Part shown: in pieces, positions 10,856 to 21,265 of the stretch
Numbering within the stretch: the stretch's first letter is position 1
Layout: every line of letters starts with the position of its first letter
Assembly: GCA_905221605.1 (NCBI GenBank)
Contig: CAJNDS010002013.1
Location: forward strand, 520,377-582,876
Direction: 5' to 3'
Origin: Symbiodinium natans
Taxonomy: Eukaryota > Sar > Dinophyceae > Suessiales > Symbiodiniaceae
Length of the DNA stretch: 62,500 nt
Made by a program: the position numbers and the translations under genes
Notes under the pieces: generated by a model
The model's input: the letters and a program-made list of their open reading frames with translations, nothing else
Databases searched by the model: none
Told to the model about the DNA's origin: nothing

Positions 10856-11497
10856 GATGTGTGTGTGTGTGTGAGTCAGTGCCTCTGCGGGTTGTTATTA
10901 GGGTTTAGGGGTTGCCCGCAACCCTAAACCCTAAACCCTAAACCCTAAACCCTAAACCCTAAACCCTAAAACCCTAAACCCTAAACCCTAAACCCTAAAA
11001 CCCTAAATCCCAAACTCTCGGGTTCTAGGGCTTCGGCGTGTAGGAGTGGCTTAGGGCTCAGGGCGGGCCAAAGACGTTTTTCAGGGTTTGAAACCCTAGA
11101 AGGAATAGATCTTCTGGGCTAAAAGGCCACTGAAAACTCATAGCCCTAGGTTGGCTCCTTGAAAACTCTGAAACATATTTCTACATGGCTTTAGGGCCTA
11201 TAGGGTTCAGGGGTTAGTGCTTAGAGACCCTAGACTCCCTAGACCCTAGACCCTAAACCCTAAACCCAAAAAAATCAAATATCCCACGAGCGAACCGAGA
11301 GAGGCTGTTTGGTGCATCCTGAGCGAAATGCTTCTATGCTTAGATGGAGGCTTCTTTTTCCTGGAATCGCTAGCGGGACGAGGTCGCGCTCCAGAGTGAG
11401 ACAGAAAAACCACCGCGCCATTCGAGGCCACCCAGGAAGAAAACAACAAAGTAGATTCCCCAGGTCGCCATACTGCCCGTAGCCCTTGAGTGAGTGA

Positions 11498-11719
11498 GTG
11501 AGAAGCGGCTCCCGTTTGATACGGCGCCATGCCCAACGCGCTATCCCTCCCGGCATCTCAGGGCTCCCTAGATCATTGCCCCTCCAAGCATGGAACCTAC
11601 TGCAGGACGTGAACCCCCAGCACCGCCACCATCACCACCAGCATCTTCAGCTCCAGTATGACGTGAACCCCCAGCACCACCACCATCACCGTCAGCATCT
11701 TCAGCGCCCATCGGTTTAG
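11498..11719 (+). CDS. Open frame spanning the 54-bp tandem repeat
   Basis: 73 codons, His/Gln-rich over the tandem units (DVNPQHHHHHRQHLQ). The alternative plus frame is Pro/Ala/Ser-rich, closer to the other linkers, but has one TGA. Neither can be preferred with confidence. Confidence 0.22.
   Translation: MRSGSRLIRRHAQRAIPPGISGLPRSLPLQAWNLLQDVNPQHRHHHHQHLQLQYDVNPQHHHHHRQHLQRPSV
11606..11713. repeat. Two-unit 54-bp tandem repeat
   Basis: Two 54 bp units (11606-11659, 11660-11713) differ at a few positions. 54 is a multiple of three, so frames are kept: one reads Pro/Ala/Ser-rich (REPPAPPPSPPASS) with a TGA between units, another His/Gln-rich and open. Confidence 0.85.
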
Positions 11720-12502
11720 GCTTTAGGGTTTAGGGTTTAGGGTTTATGTGACCTACATCTCCAGACCGACAGGGACCACCAAGACCTTCTTTCACCTTCA
11801 GGTTATCGAGGGCCACCTTCCAACAGATCTCCACCATGAGGACGAGGACGGACATGCTCAGTTCCACCAACTAACCAGTCGTGGGGTTTAGGGTTTAGGG
11901 CTTTGGGTTTAGGATTTAGGGATACAGGCATCCGACAAAGTCATGGCATGGTCATGGCCCCTATGTCTTTCCGCATGTAAACGCCAACCAAGAAAGTCAT
12001 GAAAAGTCCTGGCCCCGCCGCTTCCACCAAGTAAACGCTAAGGCAACATGCACCATTACAAATAGTAAATAGCAAAGCGTTGGGCAATCAATCGGGAAGT
12101 TTTAGGCATTTCACTTGGCAACACCATCCAGGAGCAACCCGTACAGAACAGAAACCAGAACGCACGAGCTGCCGAAACACGAGTGAACGCTACTTTTTGA
12201 CAGCGTCTCCCCGACCCATACGTATAGCGTCAACGGCCCAGGGTTGTAAGGCTTAACGGAAGGGGTCTAGGAGTTCAGAGTCCTGGGATTCTTGGGGGTT
12301 CCAGGCCTTACAGGGGCTCGAAAGAGTTCACCGTTTAGGGCCCCTAAGTTCTAAAGTGTTGCTACACGGTGTTGTTTCCTCAAAGGCCTAGCAGGGTATG
12401 GTTGCGATTGGGCAACTGGGGCTGGGCACAAGCCTACTGCGCGTAAGGCCCGCGTAAGGTCCGCGTAAGGCCCGCGTAAGTCCTAGCTTGGTTTGGTGAC
12501 CA
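11720..12502. other. Intergenic or intronic, few telomere units
   Basis: Mostly unique sequence with a short TTTAGGG tract near 11885 and the GCGTAAGG repeat. No convincing frame. Confidence 0.5.
12438..12483. repeat. Short tandem repeat GCGTAAGGYCC
   Basis: Four near-identical 11-12 base units (GCGTAAGGCCC, GCGTAAGGTCC). Confidence 0.8.
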
Positions 12503-12913
12503 ATGGGCCAGGAAGGGAAGGGTTGCAAAAACGGTTTTCCAGCCCAAACACACCCAAAAACCACGCTTTCCAGACCCCCTATCTCAGCTCCAGAACAGAG
12601 GTCTGGGAAAGCCGCGTTTGAAAGCTCCGATTCCTTACCCATGCTTGTTCTCTGGCAAAACAAAAGCCGGACTTCAAGGCTATACGCTTTACGGTTTGGG
12701 GATGCTTGGGGTGATGCTTATCTAAGGTTTGGGATGGTTTGGGTTGAAGGTCAGCTGCTAGTACCCCAATCACCCGACGATTGGAGCAAAGCCAAAATGG
12801 CAGCACAACTTGGCGAGTTTGTTGCGATTCCTTGGTGTTTCAGGGTTTGCATGTCGCGAAATGTCCAATGGTCAGGGATCATGGCCGAATGTTGCGATTC
12901 CCTGGTGTTTTAG
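12503..12913 (+). CDS. Open frame, 136 codons
   Basis: First of several plus-strand frames in a telomere-poor stretch. It contains RPPISAPEQRSGKAAFES and MLVLWQNKSRTSRLYALR. A 25-base phrase, GTTGCGATTCCYTGGTGTTT, is repeated at 12820 and 12891. Length is within chance expectation; no domain seen. Confidence 0.25.
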   Translation: MGQEGKGCKNGFPAQTHPKTTLSRPPISAPEQRSGKAAFESSDSLPMLVLWQNKSRTSRLYALRFGDAWGDAYLRFGMVWVEGQLLVPQSPDDWSKAKMAAQLGEFVAIPWCFRVCMSRNVQWSGIMAECCDSLVF

Positions 12914-13300
12914 GTCGGGCCACGACTTCTGGGTTGCAGCCTTCTCTGGGGTCCCACAAATGGGCCACGACTTTCACCATTCCCTGTAAGGGTTTAGGGA
13001 TTAGGGGGGAAGGAGGGTTCCGGCTTCTTGCTGTCTCATTCTTGCTTTCAGCCGCTGTAATGCCGTAAACCTGAAACCCTAACCCACAAAACGCTCCCTA
13101 AACCCCTCAGGTCCAACTCTAGTAGGGTTTAGAGTTTAGGGTCTGAGGGTTTAGGGTTAAGGGTTTAGGGTTAAGGGTTTTCGGGATTCAGAGATGTGGC
13201 CAGAGGGGGTTGAGGCAGGTTGGTTTGTTCAAAGGAATGCGAGTGATGGCCCTCATGTCTGACAAAAGGTTGCATGTTGGTAGGTATGTTGGTTTAAAGT

Positions 13301-13711
13301 TTGGGCCTTAGGGTTTCGGGTTTGGGGCTCAGGGTTTTGGGCTGTTTAGAGTTTACGGCGGTGCAAGAACTAAGTCCTGCAATCGTGACTACTACAAGAA
13401 AAAACTTCTATTGCTGGCACATTTTGCGAACACCTTTGGCTCAACAGGTGCTGCGCCCTGTCCTCGCAGAAGCCTGCATGGCTACCTCAGCACATGACAG
13501 GGAAGCATGGCCAAAAGCCATGCAAGACACTGTATGCAAGCTCAAACCCAAAGCCTTAAACCCTGAACCCCAATACCCTAAACCCAAGGAGTTTCGTGTT
13601 CGGGTTACCACTTCTGGATGTAACTACTACTCACCAAATCGCATGTGCACAGTGCAGAATATCCCCGGGACATCTCGGCCAAGAGACGCTTGCAGACAAC
13701 TGCGAATGTAG
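13301..13711 (+). CDS. Open frame, 136 codons
   Basis: The first 14 codons read telomere-like repeat. The middle, with VQELSPAIVTTTRKNFYCWH and VLAEACMATSAHDREAWPKA, looks protein-like; a telomere-like stretch then precedes a Cys-containing end. Confidence 0.3.
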   Translation: MGLRVSGLGLRVLGCLEFTAVQELSPAIVTTTRKNFYCWHILRTPLAQQVLRPVLAEACMATSAHDREAWPKAMQDTVCKLKPKALNPEPQYPKPKEFRVRVTTSGCNYYSPNRMCTVQNIPGTSRPRDACRQLRM

Positions 13712-14591
13712 GACTGCCTATAGAATGCAACGGCTGAAAGACTGTCATTAATGGCATGAGTCTCTCGTTCGGCCATAGTGCACGACTTCAGAAGCCCTAA
13801 AGACCCTAAGCCCTATATCCTGAACCGTGGACGGACGCCTCATGCAAGCCACCACGTCTCAAAAGCAAACGCGCAGTGTGTGTGTGGTCGCCGGACGTCT
13901 ACAGCCCCAACCCAAAACACTAAACACGGTACCATTCTAGCTCATTCCACTAGCTTGTTCTGGCCAGGTTCTGCGCGCGGCAAGGCAGCTTTATCCAAAG
14001 CAAAGAAGACCGCTTCTTCAACACCACGCAAAGCCTTTTACCGGTCTAGGCGATTGCATGTAAACTGTCCGCACAGAACTTGATCACGGTACTCCATGTT
14101 GTTTCTATAGACACTACAGAAAAATGCCGCATGCTAGAGAGAACTACATACAGTATACATGTGTTTACACATGAGGGGAGCAAAAGAAATGAAACTCGAC
14201 AAGTTGGATCTGACTTGTGTTTTTTTGTCTTTTCCCCCTCCACACAGACACCCAAAACAAAACAAAACACCTTAGGCAGCTTCCAAAATCTATACCCTCA
14301 AGACGTTATACCTTACAAAGAATATCCATCTAAGAATCATGGTTGGAGAACTTTTGCAACTGTTGCTTATCGACTCTCGAACCTAAGTGTAGTGAATGTG
14401 AACCCCCCCTGGGCATCATGCTGTTTTTTCTAATACAAGTGATATTGGTTTTAAATACAGGGACGCATCAGAACCTAGTGTAGTGTCTATAGCTGTCATG
14501 TATTCGAGGTTGGGGGGGGGGGGGGGGGGGCGGGAGCGTATGTGAAAAAACTGTCATTTTACATGCTTTTACAGATATGTAAAACAACATA

Positions 14592-14694
14592 TCCCAAAAT
14601 GGGCATCTCCCAAAATAGGGGGTACCTCTTTTCAAATTGAATAGAATCCCCTAAAGGCACCCCAAGAAGGGTACCTCCATTTTCGGACACCCCC
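14592..14694. mobile_element. Family K element, copy K1
   Basis: TCCCAAAATGGGCATC...GGGGGTACC and GGGTACCTCCATTTTCGGAC at opposite ends form an inverted repeat around GGTACC. Confidence 0.7.
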
Positions 14695-14862
14695 ATATTA
14701 TGTGTGCAAAGCCTGAGTTCAGCGCGAGCTTTGCTACCAGCGGTGTTCCTTCCTCATCCTGCGAACCGAACTTGCAAGTTTCTTAATTGGAGGTCTAAAC
14801 TCTCCCTAAACCCTAAACCCTGAACCCTAAACTGTCGGGTTTTTCGGCCAGTTCTTGAAATT

Positions 14863-15165
14863 ATGATCCTTTTCAGGTTCTGTTATAATACGGAGCTTTC
14901 GGGTTTAAGTTGTGCAGCAAGGGAGGAAGATTTGGGCAACTACCCACGTGCAACGGACGTGCAAACCGCACAACTTGATGGCAAGCGAAACGTGATCACA
15001 CTGTTCTTAAACGCATGCAAGCATGTTCCAGGGGCCTTCACAAGAGAAGAAGAAGGCAAGCATGCAGCAAGATGTCATGTGACCTCCTTGTTCGAGACTT
15101 GGAATAACCAAAGCGTGAAACACTGCCACGCCATGGACAAGGGTCGAGGTGACTGGGGGCGGTGA
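14863..15165 (+). CDS. Open frame, 100 codons
   Basis: Lies in the longest complex island of the window (about 14840-15480). It includes AREEDLGNYPRATDVQTAQL and NVITLFLNACKHVPGAFTRE. It overlaps the next frame by four bases (ATGA), which in a eukaryote suggests an intron or frameshift, not coupling. Confidence 0.35.
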   Translation: MILFRFCYNTELSGLSCAAREEDLGNYPRATDVQTAQLDGKRNVITLFLNACKHVPGAFTREEEGKHAARCHVTSLFETWNNQSVKHCHAMDKGRGDWGR

Positions 15166-15473
15166 GGGGCGCGGGGCGGAGCTACTGGGAAATGAAAAAA
15201 AGGCTTGTGACAGCGCGATCTCGTTTGCGCACGCTAGACAATGCTAGAATCATCGGGTATAAAGCTTTGTCAGTGCAGCCAAGATCGGCGCTGGGTTCAC
15301 GCAGCAGTGCTTCCCATGCACCTCCCAAGTGTTGGGTACTGACGCCGAGTGCTGCCATCCTGCCTCAACACAAAGCCAGCAATGCAACTCCGGTGCCTTG
15401 TTTACATGCTCGTGCTGTCTCCGGGTTCCAACGTCCCCGGCAACAAAAAGACCGAATGGCCAGAACGAGGTAA
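15162..15473 (+). CDS. Open frame, 103 codons
   Basis: Continues the same island: basic and serine/alanine-rich (MKKRLVTARSRLRTLDNARI, SALGSRSSASHAPPKC). May be the downstream exon of the preceding frame. Confidence 0.3.
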   Translation: MRGAGRSYWEMKKRLVTARSRLRTLDNARIIGYKALSVQPRSALGSRSSASHAPPKCWVLTPSAAILPQHKASNATPVPCLHARAVSGFQRPRQQKDRMARTR

Positions 15474-15753
15474 GGAGAGAAAAACCAACAGGGTTTAGGG
15501 TTTAGTGTTTAGGGTGTAGGGTTTATAGGGTTTAGGGGAGGGTACCCAACATCTTCAAAAAATGTAGACCGTACCGCGGAGTCAGATTCTGCTTCCTCGC
15601 TTAGAACTAATGACGCGGCAATCCATGCAGCCTCAACGCAGCACAAGAAAAGCCTTGCAGCAGACACCACTGATAGTCCATCGCAACTGGGAAATTTCCG
15701 ATGCCAGCTGTAAGGATTGCCCTTAAAAAACCTCTCAAAACAAAATCCTGAAT

Positions 15754-15948
15754 GTGACCCTCTTAAACCCAACAAGGGAAAAGAAGACGTATCCCAAGGG
15801 CCTACCAGGGTTGTGTGCAGAGAATTACGAAGGCCCTGCTATCAGCCCGATGAACCCCCTCCGAAGTTCTGAAACAAGGCCTCAAGATCCCGGAGCATTT
15901 AACCTAGGAGTAAACAGGGTACTCTGTTTTATATTTAGGGGTTCATAG
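15754..15948 (+). CDS. Candidate exon
   Basis: 64 codons with GLPGLCAENYEGPAISPMNP and SSETRPQDPGAFNLGVN, free of telomere repeat. Confidence 0.3.
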   Translation: MTLLNPTREKKTYPKGLPGLCAENYEGPAISPMNPLRSSETRPQDPGAFNLGVNRVLCFIFRGS

Positions 15949-16158
15949 AGTCAAGTAGACATATATGTGTCGGCATATATAGCGCTGCTTTTCAAGGGAA
16001 CGCTTCAAGGACCATACGGCAAACTCATGAAATTGCGTGTCCTGCGCGCTTAGCCCGTCCACTGCACGCTTACAATGACAGCCTAAAACCTGAGCTGCAA
16101 GCTCCGCAAAGGATGTTCAAACTCCGAACCTGCTGCTACTCTCTGAAAACACACAAAA

Positions 16159-16257
16159 CTTGGAGGTTCGTGGGTACGGAGAAGTAGGGTTAGAAGTAGG
16201 GTAACTATTGCTATAACCTTACGTAGGGTACTTCATTGCAACCCTACTTGTAATGAG
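16159..16257. mobile_element. Family E element, copy E1 (one-ended)
   Basis: Left CTTGGAGGTTCGTGGGTACG and internal GGGTTAGAAGTA as in E2. The right inverted end is lost. Confidence 0.6.
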
Positions 16258-16292
16258 TGCCGTGAACCAAGTGCGTACTTTTTTTGCATGGA

Positions 16293-16399
16293 AAGGGACC
16301 ATGTACCTATATAGTATACACTTCCGCCTTTACATGGGGTTGCCACATAGTAGCTTTAGGGCCCAAGTATATACTATATGGGCAATTACATGGACCCTT
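16293..16399. mobile_element. Family F-like element, copy F2
   Basis: AAGGGACCATGTACCTATAT left, and inverse AAGGGTCCATGTAATTGCCC with ATATAG right. Shares GTAYCTATATAG with F1. Confidence 0.75.
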
Positions 16400-16687
16400 A
16401 AGGAAGGGTTGTCATTTAGGGTTTTAGGGTTTTAGGGTTTAAAGGTTGAAGCGTAAGAATCCTAAAGCCTGAGCCCTGCGCACCCTGGGAGAGGTGCTTG
16501 CGAGGAGGTGATCCCAACTCAAGCTACAGGGGTTTAGGGCTTAGGGTTTAGGGTTTAGGATTTTAGGGTTTAGGGTTTTAGGGTTTAGGGTCATCTCAGT
16601 ACAAGGGTGTAGGATTTGGGGCTGAGGCTTGAAGTCTCGTTGCTCCGGAACCGAAACTTCAAACTCCGACAAAATCTCCTAAACTGA

Positions 16688-16793
16688 TATAGGGACCTTG
16701 AGAATTAGAATGGGATTGGGGGTTCTTCTTCTAGTATACTTATATAGGTCCATAAGTGAATGCTTCTCGTAACTATGCCGAGCCCTATGCTAT
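16688..16793. mobile_element. Family B element, copy B1 (diverged)
   Basis: Left TATAGGGACCTTGAGAATTA. Right end near GCCGAGCCCTATGCTATA resembles the family right end TTCCGACCCCTATA. Confidence 0.5.
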
Positions 16794-17291
16794 ATCACCA
16801 GACCGTCGCGTGGTAGAGCCCAAATTTTGACCGTAGCCGCGTTTGGGACTGGCCCGGGCCCGCCTATTACACCCTATATAGGGTTTAGGGTTTAGGGTTT
16901 AGGGTTTAAGGTTGAGGGTTTAGGGATTAGGGTTTAGGGTAGCCAAGCCGCACCAAAACCCAACCCATCCAGGAGACTACAATTACAAGCAAAGCCAAGC
17001 AGCACCCAGGGAAAAGGGTTCAGGGTTTTAGGGTTTAGGGTTTTAGGTTTTAGGGTTTTAGGGTCCAAGTTGGACATGGGACGAAAGCAAACCGCGACCC
17101 CGTTAGAGTGCAGGGTATCAATTTACGATCCCCTGCCCTTAGCAGCAAACTCTAAACCCTGGCTCCGTCCCCCCACCCCTAACCCTAAACCCTAAACCCC
17201 AAACCCTAAACCCTAAACCCCAAACGGCCCAAACGGCCCAAACCCCAAACCCTAAACTCCAAACCCTAAACCCCAAACCCCAAACCCTAAA

Positions 17292-17387
17292 CCTTGGCGC
17301 CTCTGGAGCTGCTTTCATTTCAGGAGCTTCATCCACGGGCTCTGCCTGTGGTACTCTTTTCAGCGCCCATACGCTCGAGTCGAAGTT
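17292..17387 (-). CDS. Candidate exon, acidic/Pro
   Basis: Minus strand, 32 codons: NFDSSVWALKRVPQAEPV then DEAPEMKAAPEAPR. The downstream flank on its sense strand is AAG-GTTTAGGG, so the telomere unit would itself supply a GT donor. Confidence 0.42.
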
Positions 17388-18234
17388 AAGGTTTAGGGTT
17401 TAGGGTTTAGGGTTTAGGATTTAGGGTTTAGGGTTTAGGCTTTAGGCTTTAGGCTTTGGGAGTGAAGGTTTAAGGTTTAGGGAGTTGCAACATACTAGTA
17501 CAGTTGAACGCCCGCACTTGACCCTCGACTTCAACCACAAGCCCCTAACCATCCGAACCGGGCTTAGGGCTGGAGCACTTGATTGCCCTAAACCCTAAAC
17601 CCTAAACCCTAAACCCTAAACCCTAAACCCTAAACAACCCTAAATAGGCTTTCGGGAGTAGGATTCAGAGCCCAGGGCTTGAACAGCTAGGGTTTCGGGA
17701 GGCTTCGGTTTTGAGGAACTTTAGGGTTTAGGGTTTAGGGCTTAGGGTTTAGGGTTTAGGGTTTAGGGTTTAGGGTTTAGGGTTTAGGGTTTAGGGTTAG
17801 GCACCCCCCCCCCCCCCCTCGCTCCGCGGCATCGGGCTCGGGATGTCTGCTGCAGGATTTCGGCACGAGAGCCCTCAACCCTACACCCTACACCCTTAAA
17901 CCCTAAACCCTAAACCTTAAACCCTAAACCCTAAACCCTAAACCTTAAACCCTAAACCCTAAACCCTAAACCCTAAAACCTTAAACCCTAAACCCTAGAT
18001 CGTAAATCCCAGGCCCAAACTTCGACTTTGTGCGGGTTTTGGGTGCGGGGGTACCCATGCCTATGGCTCAGGGTCTAACACGGGGGACCTTGTTAAGGGT
18101 TTAGGGTTTGGGGTTTAGGGTTTAGATTTTAATAGGGTTATGATGTTCATAGTTCTTTTGACTGTGGGTGTTAGGTTAGGGGGTTTTAGTCTTTAGTTGT
18201 GTTTTCCTTTTCGTTTTTTTGGGGGAAGGGGTTA

Positions 18235-18297
18235 TTGGAGTATACTTATTTGGGGACCAGAAGGAAATGCTATTCGTAATGATTCCGACCCCTATAT
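18235..18297. mobile_element. Family B right-end fragment
   Basis: AATGCTATTCGTAATGATTC followed by CGACCCCTATA matches the right half of B3 and B6. No left end is found. Confidence 0.55.
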
Positions 18298-18420
18298 GAT
18301 AGCGCTTGAGAGCAGCCAAGGGATTCAGGGGTTTAGGGTTTAGGGCTTAGGCTTTAGGCTTTATGCTTTAGGCTTTAGGCTTTAGGCTTTGGGGTTTAGG
18401 GTTTAGGGTTTAGGGTCTCA

Positions 18421-18567
18421 AGGGTTTAAGACTCGTACCTCTAAGGTTGTACCCCAAAAGGTTCCCTTAATATACTCCGAATATGGCCCTTACAATCCCT
18501 TAGGGATCCTTAAAACGGGACGCCACAACCGAAGGGTACAACCTTAAGGGTCCAAGGTAGAACCCCT
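18421..18567. mobile_element. Family G element, copy G1 (empty-site control)
   Basis: Inverted TAAGGTTGTACCC motifs at 18442-18455 and 18533-18546, with GTTTAAGACTCGTACC outside. At 18463-18480 the sequence CCCTTAATATACTCCGAA is continuous. Confidence 0.82.
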
Positions 18568-18756
18568 AGATACCCTAAACCCTAAACCCTAAACCCTAAT
18601 TCCAAAAAGGTCGCCTCTTCTTGAGGAGGAGCTGGCGGACTGGCACTTGGCTCCTCGCGGAATGAGGATCATGGGTTCCCCTACTACGCCCCTCTAGACC
18701 TGAGGGTTCAGGGTTTAGGGTTTAGGGTTTAGGTCTTAGGGCTTAGGGTTATATTA

Positions 18757-18837
18757 CCCCCCGCCTAGGTTCCCCCCATAATTAAGACCATCTAGCGATA
18801 ACTAACCCTAACTAAGGTTATTTAAGCGGGGAACCTA

Positions 18838-18850
<13 letters not shown>
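18757..18850. mobile_element. Inverted-repeat element ending in poly-G
   Basis: CCCCCCGCCTAGGTTCCCCC left and GCGGGGAACCTAGGGGGG right. The right arm runs into the 35-base G tract. Confidence 0.65.

Positions 18851-18872
<22 letters not shown>
18838..18872. repeat. 35-base poly-G tract
   Basis: The longest homopolymer in the window, starting at the last bases of the right arm of the inverted repeat at 18757-18850. Strong G-quadruplex potential. Confidence 0.95.
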
Positions 18873-18874
<2 letters not shown>

Positions 18875-19706
18875 GTGGGGCGCAGTCTAGAGGGGGGTAG
18901 TAGGGTAAGCCATGATAGGAACCAAAAGACTCCCATATCTCTTAATGACGGAAGAGCCCTTGTCCTTGGTTTAGGGTTTAGGGTTTCAGATCTAAGCATC
19001 CTAATCATAGTTTTTGGGGGTATTCCTTAAAGCCGCAACATGCTAGGATCCCGAAACCCTAAACCCTTCACCCCGTCCAACCCTAAGCCCACAGCACAAC
19101 GGGGAATGTTCCCGAATTTGAGGCTCTTGGATTGGGCTTGCGGGCCGCGCCCCGGATGGGCCCCTTAACCCTGAACCCAGGGGGTTTAGGGTTTAGGGTT
19201 TAGGGTTTAGGGTTTAGGGTTTAGGGTTTAGGGTTTGGGGTTTAGGGTTTAGGGCCAAAACGTTCCTTACCCAAACCCTGACTCACTGGCACTTACTCGC
19301 TGCACCCTGATGCGAAGGCACTGCGCAACCACCCAACCTCCAGAGCCGGCACAACCTGAATCCTCAAGCCGGAAGCACATGATTTCATGCTGAATGGATT
19401 CGTCCGCCGTTGTTATGGCTGTCGCGGCCATGTGCCGCTGAATCCCTACAGCCCCATAGAGCCCCAACAGCAACTTAATGACGGAGCCCCCAACCTCCCC
19501 GCAGAACAAAGTGTCGGTTTTCACATGTGTAAACAAGAAGAATCATGTCCATTGAGTTTGGACGGGAATGAAATTTAGGGTTTAGGGTTTAGGGTTAAAG
19601 ACAAAGTCCAAAATCATCGTTTCCCATTCTTAGCAGTGAAGACAACCGATTGAGCATTTGGGATTTAAGTTTCTTTGGAAATGATGAGAATAAGAATGAA
19701 AACTAT

Positions 19707-19822
19707 TATAGGGGCCTGAATACTTAGTTTTTTTTTTTTTTTGGGGGGGGGGGGGTTATGCAAGCATTTTTATTAAGGGACCCGAAGGGAATACCATTAT
19801 AGTAATTATTCCGACCCCTATA
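19707..19822. mobile_element. Family B element, copy B3
   Basis: Left TATAGGGGCCTGAATACTTA, right the inverse of TATAGGGGTCGGAATAATTA, with a T run then a G run near the left end. The ends are compatible with a TA target duplication. Confidence 0.85.
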
Positions 19823-20001
19823 TTGCTAGACCCTCTAACCCTATAGCCCTGTAACCCGCAAGCCCTGAAACCCTGAAACCCTAAAGTCCTGAAACCCTAA
19901 AGTCCCTAAACCCTAAACCCTAAACCCTAAACCCTAAACCCCAATCCCTAGGCACCCCAAGATGCCAAAGCTCCCCTGAAACCCGTTAGGGCCCTGCAAC
20001 C

Positions 20002-20076
20002 CTGGCTGCCGTCCTTGGCGAGTTCCTCGGCCTCCTGGCTGACCTTGGCCTCTACCTTCGTCCATTCGGCCTTAGA
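20002..20076 (-). CDS. Candidate exon, Glu/Lys/Ala helix
   Basis: SKAEWTKVEAKVSQEAEELA then KDGSQ: a textbook amphipathic helix with GC-rich third positions, filling the island. Possibly coiled-coil or late-embryogenesis-like; not assignable. Confidence 0.45.
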
Positions 20077-21107
20077 GGGGGTTTAGGGTTTAGGGTTTAG
20101 GGTTTAGGGTTTAGGGTTTAGGGTTTAGGGTGTAGGGCTTGGGCTCTGAGGGGCAGAGGCTTTTTGAAATCTTTGGGTTTAGAACCCTAAACCCTCAACC
20201 CAGAACCCTAAACCCTCAACCCTAAAGCCTAAAGCCTAAAGCCTAAAGCCTAAACCCTAAACCCTAAACCCCTACCCTAAACCCTAACCCTAAACCCTAA
20301 ACCCTAAACACTAAACCCTAAACCCTAAACACACCGATGTTGCAGAACACTTGGGTTGTCTTTCCTCGCCCCCAAGACCCTCGGGCGCTCAGATGTTCAG
20401 CCATGCTGGTACCAGGGGACTGCCCGGGTGCAGGCACGAACCCCTGCAACCCCGAGGCCTAAACCCTATAAGCCCTAAATCCCTAAAGCCCTTAAAACCC
20501 TAAAAACCCTGTAAACCCTATAAACCCTAGAAAACTAAAACCCTATAAACCCTGAACCCTGCAGACCATCGACCCTATAAACCCTAAACCCTTCTTCACC
20601 TTGCAAAGCAAGGGTGTGAGGTTCAGGGCTTACAGGGCTTCGCCCTCCTGTCCGGTTGATAGAAACTTCAACCTCATGGTCTCTTCAAAATAGCTCGAAA
20701 ACCCCAAGCCCCCAAACCCTCTACACCCTAGATCCCTGAACCCTGAAGCTTACACCCCTAACACACTTAAACCCGAAACCGCTGAACCCCCTAAAAGCGC
20801 CAGACCCCGAACCCCAAAACCCCCAAACCCGAACTGGATTGCCACCATCCGGTCATCCGGGCACACCCTTCCTCATGCTTCTGCCCTGGCAGCGAAGATC
20901 TTTCAAATGCTTTTTTGGTTTGTCCACGAACTGAAAACTGGCCCGTGTACGTAGATTTGCGTATTTTTGCGTATATGTATATCGAATTTCTTGTTGTATG
21001 TATTCCTGTATCTAGAATATGCACAAATAAAACAAGCTTTGGGGCTCAAACCCTAAACCCTAAACCCTGAACCCTGAACCCTAAACCCTAAACCCTAAAC
21101 CCTGAAC

Positions 21108-21191
21108 GGCATCTCGGGGCAGCGCTTCACCGAGCGCCTCGTTTCCAGGAGCCTCGGGGAGCTCCGCTGCCTTCGAAATCGGGCCCGTGCA
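21108..21191 (-). CDS. Candidate exon, acidic
   Basis: ISKAAELPEAPGNEALGEAL then PRDA on the minus strand. The plus strand is also open (GQRFTERLVSRSLGELR) but less balanced. Confidence 0.38.
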
Positions 21192-21193
21192 GG

Positions 21194-21265
21194 GTTTGGG
21201 GTTTGGGGTTTGGGGTTTGGGGTTTGGGGTTTGGGGTTTGGGGTTTGGGGTTTGGGGTTTGGGGT
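21194..21265. repeat. Variant array (TTTGGGG)n
   Basis: About ten consecutive TTTGGGG heptamers, then ordinary TTTAGGG. The A-to-G change is uniform, so this variant block spread by local duplication. It also removes the stop codon that normal units carry. Confidence 0.9.

Larger units (their letters stand above)
17633..20001. other. Element- and repeat-rich stretch without supported exons
   Basis: Holds long telomere arrays (17722-17796, 17885-17999, 19185-19254), elements G1, B3, the 18757 inverted repeat and the 35-G tract. A two-strand open segment at 19267-19578 is ambiguous. Confidence 0.55.

Noticed and set aside
17139-17336. Frames rich in GLGFRVWGLGFRV or LNPKPQTLNP seen at many places
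   Set aside because: These are translations of variant telomere units lacking the usual stop; only the non-repeat part was kept where it looked coding.
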